Made by a program: the position numbers and the translations under genes. Positions 23,691 through 32,323 of a DNA stretch of 64,000 nucleotides are shown here, piece after piece (position 1 is the stretch's first letter; each line of letters opens with the position of its first letter). A model generated the notes under the pieces. The model ran no database searches. It was not told where the DNA came from and was given only the letters and a program-made list of their open reading frames with translations. Source of the DNA: DASXRU01 sp033856235 (GTDB lineage: Bacteria > Acidobacteriota > Blastocatellia > Pyrinomonadales > Pyrinomonadaceae); contig JAWVFI010000032.1 in the NCBI GenBank assembly GCA_033856235.1, positions 1-64,000 on the forward strand, given 5' to 3'.

Positions 23691-23756
23691 ATCGCTGGGC
23701 TATTTTCAGGCGTCCGCTCACGCGGACTAAGGGAACACTACTTTTTGCGCAAAACC
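23691..23756. repeat. Palindromic repeat, copy 2 (partner at 113-275)
   Basis: Positions 23691-23736 are identical to 208-253 except for one base, and the similarity runs to about 23756. A shorter stem (AGCCCAGC...GCTGGGCT) precedes it. It lies between brkB-like and lepB genes, both on the minus strand. Confidence 0.9.
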
Positions 23757-23775
23757 TATCGGGAATGCGAAGAGT

Positions 23776-24711
23776 TTACTTGACCATCGTGCCGGTCCGA
23801 CTCCAGCGAGTATTGTAGAGGAAATCCATCAGCACATTACCGTGCGAGGGTGCGCTTTCGTCGTAGGACCAGTAGACAAACATGGCGCGGCCAATGACCA
23901 GGTGACGAGGTACGAAGCCCCAACGCCGGCCGTCCTGACTGTTGTCGCGGTTGTCGCCCATTACAAAGTAAGAGTCGGCGGGAACCGTGGCCGGCACGCC
24001 GTTGACTGCGTAATGAAACCCGCCGGTGCGTCCCGGGCTTCCCTCTGCGGCGGCTTCTCGCGTCGAAGGATTGTAGTAAGCCGTATATGGCCCACTGCCC
24101 TGCGGCGGGGGGTCAGGCAGGATGTTCAAAGGGGCATCGTGCCGGGGATCGTTTGCCGGAGCGCCGTCGCCGGGATCTTCGGCAGTGACCACTTTTTCCG
24201 GCAGCACCTGTCCGTTGATCAGCACGGTCGTTCCCCTGACTTCCACACGATCGCCCGGCAAGCCGATCACGCGCTTAACGTAATTGGTTTTGAAAGGAGT
24301 GTTATCGGGACGACGATCATCCTCGGGGTCAAGAGGATTACCTGGATACTTGAAAACTATTATGTCGCCGCGCCGGATCTCACGCTGTGGAAGTAACGGC
24401 AGTCGCGGTCCCGGAGCAAAGATGAACTTATTAACCAGCAGATGGTCCCCGATGGTGATCGTGTTCTGCATAGAGCCGGTGGGAACTTTTACAGCCTGGA
24501 CCACGAAGGTCATGCCGAACAGGGCCATGATGACTGTCACCACGGCCGATTCAAAATATTCCCGCATCCAGGTTTTGCGCGGACCCCGGACCTCAGGTTC
24601 AACTTCGAGGGCGCGCTCGCGGCCGTTTCGGCCTGCTGGCCGATCGCTTTCCTTTTCAATCTTCTCGCCTCGTTTCGCTTCCGTCGCCGTGCCGCTGGAA
24701 CTGGTAGTCAT
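23776..24711 (-). CDS. lepB: Signal peptidase I
   Basis: The enzyme cleaves signal peptides of exported preproteins at the outer face of the inner membrane. A long acidic/basic N-terminus (about 55 residues) is followed by one membrane segment (VVTVIMALFGMTFVVQAVKV), then the catalytic Ser in PTGSMQNTI, the general-base Lys in NYVKRVIGLPGD, and the GDNRDNSQDGRRWGFVP box. An insertion between the two (PEDDRRPDNTP) is longer than in E. coli LepB. It is encoded next to rnc, the classic lepB-rnc neighbourhood. Confidence 0.93.
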   Translation of the reverse strand: MTTSSSGTATEAKRGEKIEKESDRPAGRNGRERALEVEPEVRGPRKTWMREYFESAVVTVIMALFGMTFVVQAVKVPTGSMQNTITIGDHLLVNKFIFAPGPRLPLLPQREIRRGDIIVFKYPGNPLDPEDDRRPDNTPFKTNYVKRVIGLPGDRVEVRGTTVLINGQVLPEKVVTAEDPGDGAPANDPRHDAPLNILPDPPPQGSGPYTAYYNPSTREAAAEGSPGRTGGFHYAVNGVPATVPADSYFVMGDNRDNSQDGRRWGFVPRHLVIGRAMFVYWSYDESAPSHGNVLMDFLYNTRWSRTGTMVK

Positions 24712-24774
24712 TAATTAATCCTTCTCAAATTGATAGAAAACATCGTAGTGCCGGGGCGAACAGTGGTCAAGTTC

Positions 24775-25560
24775 CTAGTCCTCGGGGTTTCCGCCGGGAC
24801 GCGCAGAACGAGCGCTCGGATCACTGGCAGGCGCTGAGTCGCTTTGCATTTTTTCCAGAGCCAACCCGGCCGCAGATGACTCGGCAGCTTTTATGGTCCG
24901 CCCGGATCCCAGGACCTTTCCACCGTTCCACCTGACTTCGACATGAAAGACCCTTTTATGCGGTGGCCCGAGCGTTTCCACCACGACGTACTGAGGCGCC
25001 GGTTGCTTGGCCGCCTGGAGGGTCTCCTGCAAAAGGGTTTTATGATCGGCGGCAGCAGCTGACTCTGGATCCGAATGGGCCAACTCTTCCGCCAGCGACC
25101 CTTCGACGAAACGCTTCGCCGCGTCGAAGCCACCCTCCAGAAAAATAGCTCCGGTTAAGGCTTCGAAAACGTCGGCCAGCAGCGCTCGTTTTCGACTGCC
25201 GCCGCTGCGCTCTTCGCCTCGTCCGAAACGGACAAAATCACCCAGCCCCAAGCGGAGGGAAACATTAGCCAGAGTGACGGCGCTAACCAGACGGTGCTTC
25301 ATTCGCGACAGCTCGCCTTCGCTGGCGTCGGGGTTGGAGAGATACAAATGGTTGGCGACGATCAGCCCCAACACAGAGTCGCCCAGAAACTCAAAAGCTT
25401 CATTGTGCAGGCGGCGCGCTTCCTCCTGCGAAGCCGGCGATACTTGTTCATGGGCCCATGAACGGTGAGTGATAGCCCTTTCCAGCAGGGTGCGATCGGC
25501 AAACTTGTATTCCAGGATCTCCTCGAGGGAGTCGAGGCTGGCTGCGTCATGGTTATTCAC
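24775..25560 (-). CDS. rnc: Ribonuclease III
   Basis: A double-strand-specific endoribonuclease that matures rRNA. The N-terminal catalytic domain has the signature NEAFEFLGDSVLGLIV and later DVFEALTGAIFLEGG with the second metal-binding acids. The C-terminal double-strand-RNA-binding domain spans about residues 180-245 (HKTLLQETLQAAKQP, ... SGRTIKAAESSAAGLALEKM). I prefer GTG 25560 because the longer TTG frame (25578) begins inside a terminator stem; neither has a good Shine-Dalgarno. It lies upstream of lepB on the same strand, probably in one transcript. Confidence 0.92.
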   Translation of the reverse strand: MNNHDAASLDSLEEILEYKFADRTLLERAITHRSWAHEQVSPASQEEARRLHNEAFEFLGDSVLGLIVANHLYLSNPDASEGELSRMKHRLVSAVTLANVSLRLGLGDFVRFGRGEERSGGSRKRALLADVFEALTGAIFLEGGFDAAKRFVEGSLAEELAHSDPESAAAADHKTLLQETLQAAKQPAPQYVVVETLGPPHKRVFHVEVRWNGGKVLGSGRTIKAAESSAAGLALEKMQSDSAPASDPSARSARPGGNPED

Positions 25561-25576
25561 GGCGGTTGATTGTAAC

Positions 25577-25624
25577 AAAACGCCGAAGGCATCGTCGAAA
25601 TAACGACAGTGCCTTCGGCGTTTT
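25577..25624. terminator. Strong bidirectional terminator
   Basis: AAAACGCCGAAGGCA (25577-25591) is the exact reverse complement of TGCCTTCGGCGTTTT (25610-25624). On the minus strand it ends transcription of the TPR gene just before rnc. Confidence 0.9.
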
Positions 25625-25646
25625 GAATCGTGTCTCGTTCCTTTAC

Positions 25647-26846
25647 TTACGGGCGACGACGGCTATGGTTCGCCTTTGGTTTCGGCTTGGCAGCCTGCGT
25701 CGTAGCCGGAGGGGTTGGCTTGGGCGCAGTGCTCGTCTTATTCACCGGCGCTGGATTTCCGGCCGTGGGCGCAGGGACAGTTCCTCCGGTAGTGGCCGGC
25801 GGCGTGGTCGTGGTTCCCGTCGCTGGCGGCGGAGTCGGCAACGTCGTAATCGGGGTGGGCAGCGGCGGCAAAGGCTTGGACATGATGCCTGCCACCAGTT
25901 CATTCAAGCCCGCTTCCGACTTGTTCCGGTATTTATAGAGTTCGGTGAGCCGTTCCAACCACTCTTTCTTTTTCTGCTGCGCCTTAGCGTCGGTGCCAGT
26001 GGACAACGCGACCGAACGCGCATAGGCGTCGATTACCCGGTCAATCAACTGATTGATGTTTTCCTGGGCCAGCTTGCTTTCCGGCGTTTCAGTCTTGCCC
26101 AAATATTTTTCCTTGTACGCGGCTTCCTGTTTCGCGTAGAGGGCTTCATAACCTTCAGCGATAAAAAAGTAAGGGAGCGGACTCTTCTTCAGCGGACTTT
26201 CCAGGGCGGCGGCTTTCATGAAATAAGGGATCGCATCGTTCGGCGAATTCTCTTTCATCATGAAACCCAGCGAATAGTTGAGCCATGCCAGAGCGTCACC
26301 CTTATCTACAAAAGGTCTCCAGTCATCGGGCGTCTTTCCGGTCTCAAGCATCGAAATCGCCTGCTTGGCGTAGGTGGCCGATTCAGCGTTCAGCGCAGAG
26401 TTATTGGCGAGCGATGCCAGGTACCCAATATAGCCAAGCAAAACGTAGCCTCGCACGTAATTTGGATCGTCCACCAGCACTGCCTTACCGTCAGTCATCA
26501 TCTGGGCATACTTCTTCTGGTCGTAGTCCAGGAGGAACGAGGCCTTGCGCGAACCAACTTCATACGAAGCCATCCACTTCTTCATGTACTGCGCCTGCGC
26601 CGAATCGTCGGCTGGGCAGGCAGCCATGTACTTCTTGGCTGCGTTGTAAGCCACGTCCTGATCACCGTTGGGATGATCCTGGTCCTTGCCCTTGCGGTTG
26701 TTGAGGAACTCGGTGTACAAGGCGGATTTGACCTCGTCAGTACATTCCCCTGCGGCAGCTGCCGGGGTCGTCTGCGCCTGCGACATAAGAGGCAAAAGAA
26801 CTGCCAGCATAGTGGCGAATATGATCAATTTGATCGTTTGTTTCAT
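25647..26846 (-). CDS. Exported tetratricopeptide-like protein with Pro/Thr tail
   Basis: A signal peptide (MKQTIKLIIFATMLAVLLPL) precedes a helical repeat region (residues 30-320) with TPR-like pairs, such as DVAYNAAKKYMAACP, RGYVLLGYIGYLA, DALAWLNYSLGFMM and AIPYFMKAAALES. The last 75 residues are low complexity, rich in Pro and Thr, with a Lys/Arg-rich end. The tail could thread through the periplasm or cell wall. Function unknown. The large 505-codon frame on the opposite strand is a shadow of this gene's codon bias. A terminator closes the gene. Confidence 0.82.
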   Translation of the reverse strand: MKQTIKLIIFATMLAVLLPLMSQAQTTPAAAAGECTDEVKSALYTEFLNNRKGKDQDHPNGDQDVAYNAAKKYMAACPADDSAQAQYMKKWMASYEVGSRKASFLLDYDQKKYAQMMTDGKAVLVDDPNYVRGYVLLGYIGYLASLANNSALNAESATYAKQAISMLETGKTPDDWRPFVDKGDALAWLNYSLGFMMKENSPNDAIPYFMKAAALESPLKKSPLPYFFIAEGYEALYAKQEAAYKEKYLGKTETPESKLAQENINQLIDRVIDAYARSVALSTGTDAKAQQKKKEWLERLTELYKYRNKSEAGLNELVAGIMSKPLPPLPTPITTLPTPPPATGTTTTPPATTGGTVPAPTAGNPAPVNKTSTAPKPTPPATTQAAKPKPKANHSRRRP

Positions 26847-27184
26847 TGGTGGTGTCGATCCTCTCGGAATACGTATTTACTTCTGAGCCTGCGTCTCTTT
26901 GCTTACGTCTTGTCTCGGGCGACGGGGGGTTACAACGCGGGAGAGCGTCGCGAACCTAAGATGCGCTTTCCCTTCGCCCAGTTGCCGACGATCGGCTGCC
27001 TGGCGTGGAGCCTAAAACAACAACGAACGTGGATTAACGCGGGCAATAATCATGCAATAAATGCCTGGGTGTCAAGCTGCTGAAGCTTAATCGCCGCCTG
27101 AAACCGAAAAAGCGACATTAATGCAAAAGCTTCGGCATGAAAGCACAATGGAAGCCAGCAATCGGAGAGTTGCGATGGGAAAGT
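26847..27184. other. Upstream region of the TPR gene, no gene seen
   Basis: These 338 bases hold no frame with coding character. They must contain the promoter of the minus-strand TPR gene, but no clear -35/-10 pair stands out. Confidence 0.4.
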
Positions 27185-27226
27185 AAAACGCCGAGCTCTC
27201 GTCTTAATCTACGATAGCTCGGCGTT
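27185..27226 (-). terminator. Rho-independent terminator after the transpeptidase gene
   Basis: AACGCCGAGCT (27187-27197) pairs with AGCTCGGCGTT (27216-27226). Read on the minus strand the stem is followed by TTTT. Confidence 0.8.
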
Positions 27227-27248
27227 GATGGATTGGCGGGCTTCAGGT

Positions 27249-28973
27249 TTATGGCTGACTGGGAGCGGTTCGTCGCTGCCGATCATCGACCTGAGGCTTA
27301 GGGGTTGCGACCGTGCCGGGCTTGATCGGCGCCACTTCAACCTTCTTGCTCGGGATTGCCATGATGGTTGACTTGACGGTCCGCCGCGGAATGTCCGGTA
27401 TCGACCCCGCATTGCTTGTGTTCCCTGCTTCAACTGCGGTGTTGGTTCCATCAGCTGTGACCTCGCCACTTTCATCAGCGTCGGCAGCTGCAGCTTCCGC
27501 ATCTTCCTCGTTCAAAGCGTTCTTGCCTTTGCGCCCGTCGGGCGTGGTGGCAATTTGCAGATTGATCGGAGTTCCAAAACGACCACTCAGTGAACGGTAA
27601 ATACTACCGGCTACCGCAGCGGGGAAATGTTTGCGAGCGTCGGATCCCTGGGTAACAACAACAACTGCCAAACGGGGATTCGCCACCGGCGCATAAGAGG
27701 TGAACAGACCGAGCCATTGGCGGTTCTGCTGCGAAATGCAGGTACCGGTTTTGCCGGCAACGGTCTGCTCGGGCCGATATGCTTTCTTACCCGAACCATA
27801 GTTGACGGCGCCAACCATACCCGGAAGCATGCGCTGCCAGGCAGCGTTGTCGACATTGATCTGCCGGCGCGTCATCGCCTTGAAATGCAAATCCTCTTGC
27901 GGGGTCCGTGGCACGTGCGGGACCATCAACTTCCCACCATTACTCATCGCTGAAACGAGTGTCGCCAACTGGATCGGCGTTACTTCGAAATCGTCGCCGT
28001 GCGAGCACATGCGATTGGCGGCAAAACCCGTCTTGAACAAGGGCACGCGACCGGGCGATTCGTTTGCATAGTTGATACCGGTCCGCTCTCCTAAACCCAT
28101 TTCACGGGCGTAGCCAATCATCTTGTCAAAGCCAACCTGGCCGCCAACCTGCTGAAAATAAGTATTGTTGGAATAGGCCAATGCGTCGGTAAGGTCCATC
28201 CGAGAGCGGCCACTCTCGCTGACGGTCGCCACGGGCTGGATGATCTTTTCACAAATGCCGGCCACGCCGGTGACCAACTTGATAGTCGAGCAAGGCTTGA
28301 AGCCGCGTCTCAGTCCCCAATCCTGATTAACGACGGTGTAGATGCGGCCGCTCTTGGGATCCATAACCACCACCGTTCCGGCGTGATGTCCCAAAGCCTC
28401 GATGGCTGCTCTGCGAACTTCCATGTCTTCGCCGACAGTGCTGTCGTTCGTGATGTTCGCTGCGGCTTCGTTGCGCAGGCCTTCGTCAATCGCGCGCTGT
28501 CGGGCGATCGCTGCCTGGCGAGCTGCCTCGGCCCGACGTCTGGCTTCTTCAATTTCGCGCCGGCGTATCGCCGCCAGGCGGCGGGACTCTGCGATTCGTT
28601 CACGCTTCGAGAGCGGGTGCCCACGTCTTTTTTCCAAACTCTTTGTCAGCGCCGCTTCCTCACGAGCTGAACGACGACGCTCGGCACGCGATTCCTTCGC
28701 GGAAAGGTGGCCGCGCCGATTCCCTCGTCGCGATGTCTGGGCGGCTAATTGTCTCTTCTCGGCTCGCGAAAGCTTTCCGCCGCGCTTGTCAGTCCGGGCG
28801 ACGCGGGCATCGCGTTTCCTATCGGAGCGCGACTTGTTCGCTGCGCGGGCGGGGGCCTTAGCGTCAGAGCGTTTGGACTTGGCACTTACGTTTGTAGAAA
28901 GGGAGAAACTCGATAGAACCAGAAGGGTTAGCGCCAGCATTATGGCGGCCGGGGAACGTTGTGTCAGGGTCAT
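27249..28973 (-). CDS. Penicillin-binding transpeptidase with highly basic N-terminus
   Basis: The C-terminal domain (about 195-500) is a D,D-transpeptidase with all three active-site motifs: S229-T-I-K232, S268-N-N270 and K408-T-G410. It should cross-link peptidoglycan in the periplasm. Residues 1-30 form the membrane anchor or signal segment. Residues 31-165 are extraordinarily rich in Arg, Lys, Ala and Ser (RSDRKRDARVARTDKRGG, RRAEAARQAAIARQRAIDE) instead of the usual dimerisation domain. The basic stretch probably forms a helix that contacts anionic wall polymers or LPS. A 90-residue C-terminal extension is Thr/Ala/Pro-rich. Confidence 0.88.
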   Translation of the reverse strand: MTLTQRSPAAIMLALTLLVLSSFSLSTNVSAKSKRSDAKAPARAANKSRSDRKRDARVARTDKRGGKLSRAEKRQLAAQTSRRGNRRGHLSAKESRAERRRSAREEAALTKSLEKRRGHPLSKRERIAESRRLAAIRRREIEEARRRAEAARQAAIARQRAIDEGLRNEAAANITNDSTVGEDMEVRRAAIEALGHHAGTVVVMDPKSGRIYTVVNQDWGLRRGFKPCSTIKLVTGVAGICEKIIQPVATVSESGRSRMDLTDALAYSNNTYFQQVGGQVGFDKMIGYAREMGLGERTGINYANESPGRVPLFKTGFAANRMCSHGDDFEVTPIQLATLVSAMSNGGKLMVPHVPRTPQEDLHFKAMTRRQINVDNAAWQRMLPGMVGAVNYGSGKKAYRPEQTVAGKTGTCISQQNRQWLGLFTSYAPVANPRLAVVVVTQGSDARKHFPAAVAGSIYRSLSGRFGTPINLQIATTPDGRKGKNALNEEDAEAAAADADESGEVTADGTNTAVEAGNTSNAGSIPDIPRRTVKSTIMAIPSKKVEVAPIKPGTVATPKPQVDDRQRRTAPSQP

Positions 28974-29007
28974 CTACAACTCCTTGGTAAAAACTGTTAC
29001 GGAAAAC

Positions 29008-29051
29008 AAAAAGTGGCCTAATCAGATATCAGTTCTGATAGGCCTACTTTT
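29008..29051. promoter_or_regulatory. Stem-loop in the divergent promoter region
   Basis: AAAAAGTGGCCTAATCAG (29008-29025) pairs with CTGATAGGCCTACTTTT (29035-29051) with small bulges. It lies between two divergently transcribed genes, where a terminator is not expected, so it may be an operator or a leader element of the transpeptidase mRNA. The rest of this 404-base gap shows no gene. Confidence 0.4.
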
Positions 29052-29377
29052 CCGATTACGCTTTGGCTTTAGACGCGCGTACTTCAACAGGGCGCCAGAG
29101 CCCTCTCCCGTTAACCAAAAATTGAAGGATTGCAATCATCAAAAAACTACTTACAAACTTTCTTTTTGCTTCAACCTTCAGTCAAACCGGTGAGGAGGGA
29201 AAGAATTCCCAATAGGCGGTCTCGGGGAGTTTGCCTTGAGACCGCCGCGACTATAACATCACAAACTAAGGGCGGCAACCCAAAATCCCAGCATTTCAGG
29301 CATTGCGAGCATCATGACTGCAATGAATGATATTAGTTCACCTGGGCTTGGCGCGGGTGTCTCCGGTTGACCATAAG

Positions 29378-30934
29378 ATGAAACTAGCAATCCTCTTCAA
29401 CAGTTTTCGCCTCCGTTTGCTGGTGCTGCTGGCAGCGCTACTGGTGTTGACCCTCGGCGTGCAGTATTACGTCAACGTGCGGGCGGTCCGCAGCAATGCG
29501 CAACTCATCGCCGAACAACAGCAAGCCGTTATGGCGGGCCTGGCTCTCGGAGTCCACAGCGTTTCAAATGGCGAGTACCTTGCCGACATGCGCAAAGAGG
29601 GCAAGGTCACGGTGTTGGAAAAAAAAGCCGGGCGGGTGCAGGATGTACTGCTGGTTGATGACCACGGCAACATACGCGACAGTCTGAATAACGATGACTA
29701 TACGCCGCGTGAGAATCCGGACAAATCGATCACTTACGTCCAGGTAGGAAACATTCCCCTGCCCCCTCTAAACAGCGCGGCTCAGATCACCGAGGGCTAT
29801 TCAAACCTTCCTCCCGGCATGACCGTGGCCAAAGACTTGAGGGCCGGCGATGCCGGCGCATTCTACTTCCCGGTTGAGACCAGCAAAGGACGCTGGTATG
29901 TAATTGTGGTGCTGGGGTCTACCGGGACTATGACCAGCCTGCTGGAACGCCAAGCGCGACAGTCGCTCCTCTATACGCTGGCCGTGTTGCTGGCCACCAC
30001 TGTACTAACCGCCATCGTGGTCTGGCGTTTCACGCGGCCTATTAAATATCTTTCCACTGCGGCCAGGCGAATAGCGCTGGGAGATTTCAGTTTTCGCGTC
30101 CCGCAAACCAATCGCAATGACGAAATGGGAGAGCTGACCGATCTCTTTAATGAGATGACAACGAAGCTCAGCCGCACGCGTCAATTGGAGACCCAACTTC
30201 ATGAAGCCGAGAAAGCAGCGGTGGTAGGCCGGCTGGCATCGGCTATTGCACACGAAATCCGTAACCCGCTGAATTACATCAACCTCACTCTGGATTATTT
30301 ACGCACCAGCTTTGCTCCGGAAGATCGAGAACGGCGTCAGACGTTTTCACGACTCGCCGGCCAGTTGAAAACGGAAGTGGCGCGCATCAATACGCGGATC
30401 TCCGAATTTCTGAACTACTCGCGACCGTCGGAATTAGCCATGGAACCCCTTGATTTATATGCCATCTGTCAGGACGCGCTCCGCATAGTCGAAGCCCAGG
30501 CGGCAGAGAGCGGCATCGAAACGCGAGTGCAAAAGGACGGCTCGCTCCCACGCGTACTGGGTGACCCGGAAGCCATTCGCTCGGTACTCACAAATCTGGT
30601 AATCAATGGAATCCAGGCGATTGATGGCCGCGGCAGCCTCTTAATAAACCTTGGTCCGGAAGAAGAAGGGAGAGGCTCGCGCATCGAAGTCTCCGACAGC
30701 GGCCGCGGCATCGCTCCGGAAGACATCGCCAAGGTATTCGAGCCATACTACTCAACTAAAGAAACCGGCACTGGCCTGGGGCTGGCGATCGTGAAGAAGG
30801 CGGTTGACGATCACCAGGGAACAATTAGCGTGAAGTCGAAGATTGGCGGCGGAACGACATTTACAATTACACTGCCTGCAAAAGGAAACGGAGAGACAAT
30901 AACGAATGGCACGCAAGAGCATTCTGGTAGTTGA
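29378..30934 (+). CDS. NtrB-like sensor histidine kinase
   Basis: ATG 29378 is chosen since the extra upstream codons look non-coding. The order is TM1 (LRLLVLLAALLVLTLGVQYY), a periplasmic sensor domain of about 150 residues, TM2 (LLYTLAVLLATTVLTAIVVW), HAMP (RPIKYLSTAARRIALGDFSF), HisKA with the phospho-His in ASAIAHEIRNPLNYI, and HATPase_c (NLVINGIQAID, DSGRGIAPED, TGTGLGLAIVKK). It autophosphorylates and passes phosphate to the NtrC-like regulator encoded next. Genes overlap by 29 bases, so the two are co-translated. The ligand is unknown. Confidence 0.92.
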   Translation: MKLAILFNSFRLRLLVLLAALLVLTLGVQYYVNVRAVRSNAQLIAEQQQAVMAGLALGVHSVSNGEYLADMRKEGKVTVLEKKAGRVQDVLLVDDHGNIRDSLNNDDYTPRENPDKSITYVQVGNIPLPPLNSAAQITEGYSNLPPGMTVAKDLRAGDAGAFYFPVETSKGRWYVIVVLGSTGTMTSLLERQARQSLLYTLAVLLATTVLTAIVVWRFTRPIKYLSTAARRIALGDFSFRVPQTNRNDEMGELTDLFNEMTTKLSRTRQLETQLHEAEKAAVVGRLASAIAHEIRNPLNYINLTLDYLRTSFAPEDRERRQTFSRLAGQLKTEVARINTRISEFLNYSRPSELAMEPLDLYAICQDALRIVEAQAAESGIETRVQKDGSLPRVLGDPEAIRSVLTNLVINGIQAIDGRGSLLINLGPEEEGRGSRIEVSDSGRGIAPEDIAKVFEPYYSTKETGTGLGLAIVKKAVDDHQGTISVKSKIGGGTTFTITLPAKGNGETITNGTQEHSGS

Positions 30935-32264
30935 TGACGAAAAGGCGCAGCGCGAAATCCTGGAGATGATTCTCTCCAGCGAGGGTTACGACGTGACCAC
31001 AGCCGCCTCGGGCGAAGCCGCGATCAAGTTCGCCAAAGAGCGCAGCTTCGATCTCGCCCTCACCGATTTGAAAATGACCGGCATGGACGGGCTGGAGCTC
31101 CTGCAACATCTGTTGGGGCTCGACTCATCCATCATCGTCATCCTGCTGACCGCGCATGGATCCATCGAGTCGGCCAAAGACGCTTTGCGGCGCGGAGCTT
31201 TTGACTACCTGCAAAAGCCCTATGATCGCGAAGCGCTGCTGAAGACGATTAACCGCGCGCTGGATAAGCTGGAAGCGCTGGACGTGGAAATCGTTTCCGC
31301 CTCGGCGGAAATGGAGGCCGTCAAGAAGATGATCCTCAAAGTCGCGCGCTCCAATTCCACGGTCCTGATTCGCGGCGAGTCGGGCACCGGCAAGGAATTG
31401 ATTGCTCGCGCCATCCATAATCAAAGCCCGCGGGCCACGGAAATGTTCCAGGCCGTAAATTGTGCCGCCATCAACGAGAACCTTCTCGAATCCGAGCTCT
31501 TTGGCCACGAGAAGGGCTCCTTCACGGGGGCCCATGCCGAAAAGAAGGGCCTGTTCGAAGTTGCCGATCGCGGATCGCTTTTCCTGGATGAAATCGCCGA
31601 GCTCGACGTCGGCATCCAAGCAAAGCTATTGCGAGCTTTGCAGGAGCACAAGATCCGGCGCGTGGGTGGCACACGCGAGATTGCGGTTGACGTGCGCGTA
31701 ATTGCCGCCACCAATCGCGATCTGCGGGCGATGGTCGGCGACGGCCGGTTTCGCGATGACCTTTATTACCGCATCAACGTCCTGTCAGTAGACGTGCCGC
31801 CGCTGCGCGAAAGACGCGATGACATTCCTGTGCTGATCGACTACTTCCTGAAGAAACACACGCGCAACACTTCGCGATTGGTTCGTGGCTTGACGCCGGA
31901 AACCAAGCGGATGATGCAGGACTACAGTTGGCCCGGCAATGTGCGTCAGTTGGAGTCTGCGATTGAGCGGGCCATCCTCCTTTGCGAGGGCGACATGATT
32001 ACGCCGGAGGACATGCCGCTGGAAGTGCGGCAGGAATCACGGCCCACGTCGGAAGGTCAATTCAAACTGCCCCCGCAGGGAATCGCCTTTGAGGAAGTGG
32101 AAAGAGACTTGATCACTCAGGCCATGCAACAGACCGACTACAACATCACTAAGGCCGCCAAGCTGCTGGGCTTAACTTTTCGAACTCTGCAATATCGGCT
32201 CGAGAAGTTTGGGATTAAGAAAGCTGATGGGAAGGAGCAGTCCGACGAAGAAGGCGGGGCTTGA
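30906..32264 (+). CDS. NtrC-family sigma-54-dependent response regulator
   Basis: The receiver domain (1-120) has Asp in ALTDLKMTGMDG and Lys in YLQKPYD. The AAA+ domain has Walker A RGESGTGKELIA, the sigma-54 contact loop ESELFGHEKGSFTGA (GSFTGA in place of GAFTGA), Walker B LFLDEIAE and the R-finger region FRDDLYYRINV. A Fis-type helix-turn-helix ends the protein (NITKAAKLLGLTFRTLQYRL). Phosphorylated by the kinase above, it activates sigma-54 promoters. Targets are unknown; a possible site lies at 20160. Confidence 0.94.
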   Translation: MARKSILVVDDEKAQREILEMILSSEGYDVTTAASGEAAIKFAKERSFDLALTDLKMTGMDGLELLQHLLGLDSSIIVILLTAHGSIESAKDALRRGAFDYLQKPYDREALLKTINRALDKLEALDVEIVSASAEMEAVKKMILKVARSNSTVLIRGESGTGKELIARAIHNQSPRATEMFQAVNCAAINENLLESELFGHEKGSFTGAHAEKKGLFEVADRGSLFLDEIAELDVGIQAKLLRALQEHKIRRVGGTREIAVDVRVIAATNRDLRAMVGDGRFRDDLYYRINVLSVDVPPLRERRDDIPVLIDYFLKKHTRNTSRLVRGLTPETKRMMQDYSWPGNVRQLESAIERAILLCEGDMITPEDMPLEVRQESRPTSEGQFKLPPQGIAFEEVERDLITQAMQQTDYNITKAAKLLGLTFRTLQYRLEKFGIKKADGKEQSDEEGGA

Positions 32265-32323
32265 GTCGCAAGTTTCGGGTCGCTGCCTCGTTCTTATGAA
32301 CAAACTTTGACCGGAGGTGACTT

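Noticed and set aside
25566..27083. A 505-codon plus-strand frame
   Set aside because: It runs antisense over the TPR gene, has no domain and a composition rich in Arg, Ser and Phe, as expected from the codon bias of the real minus-strand gene.
28402..29193. A 263-codon plus-strand frame
   Set aside because: Antisense to the basic N-terminus of the transpeptidase; Ser/Arg/Ala-rich without structure.
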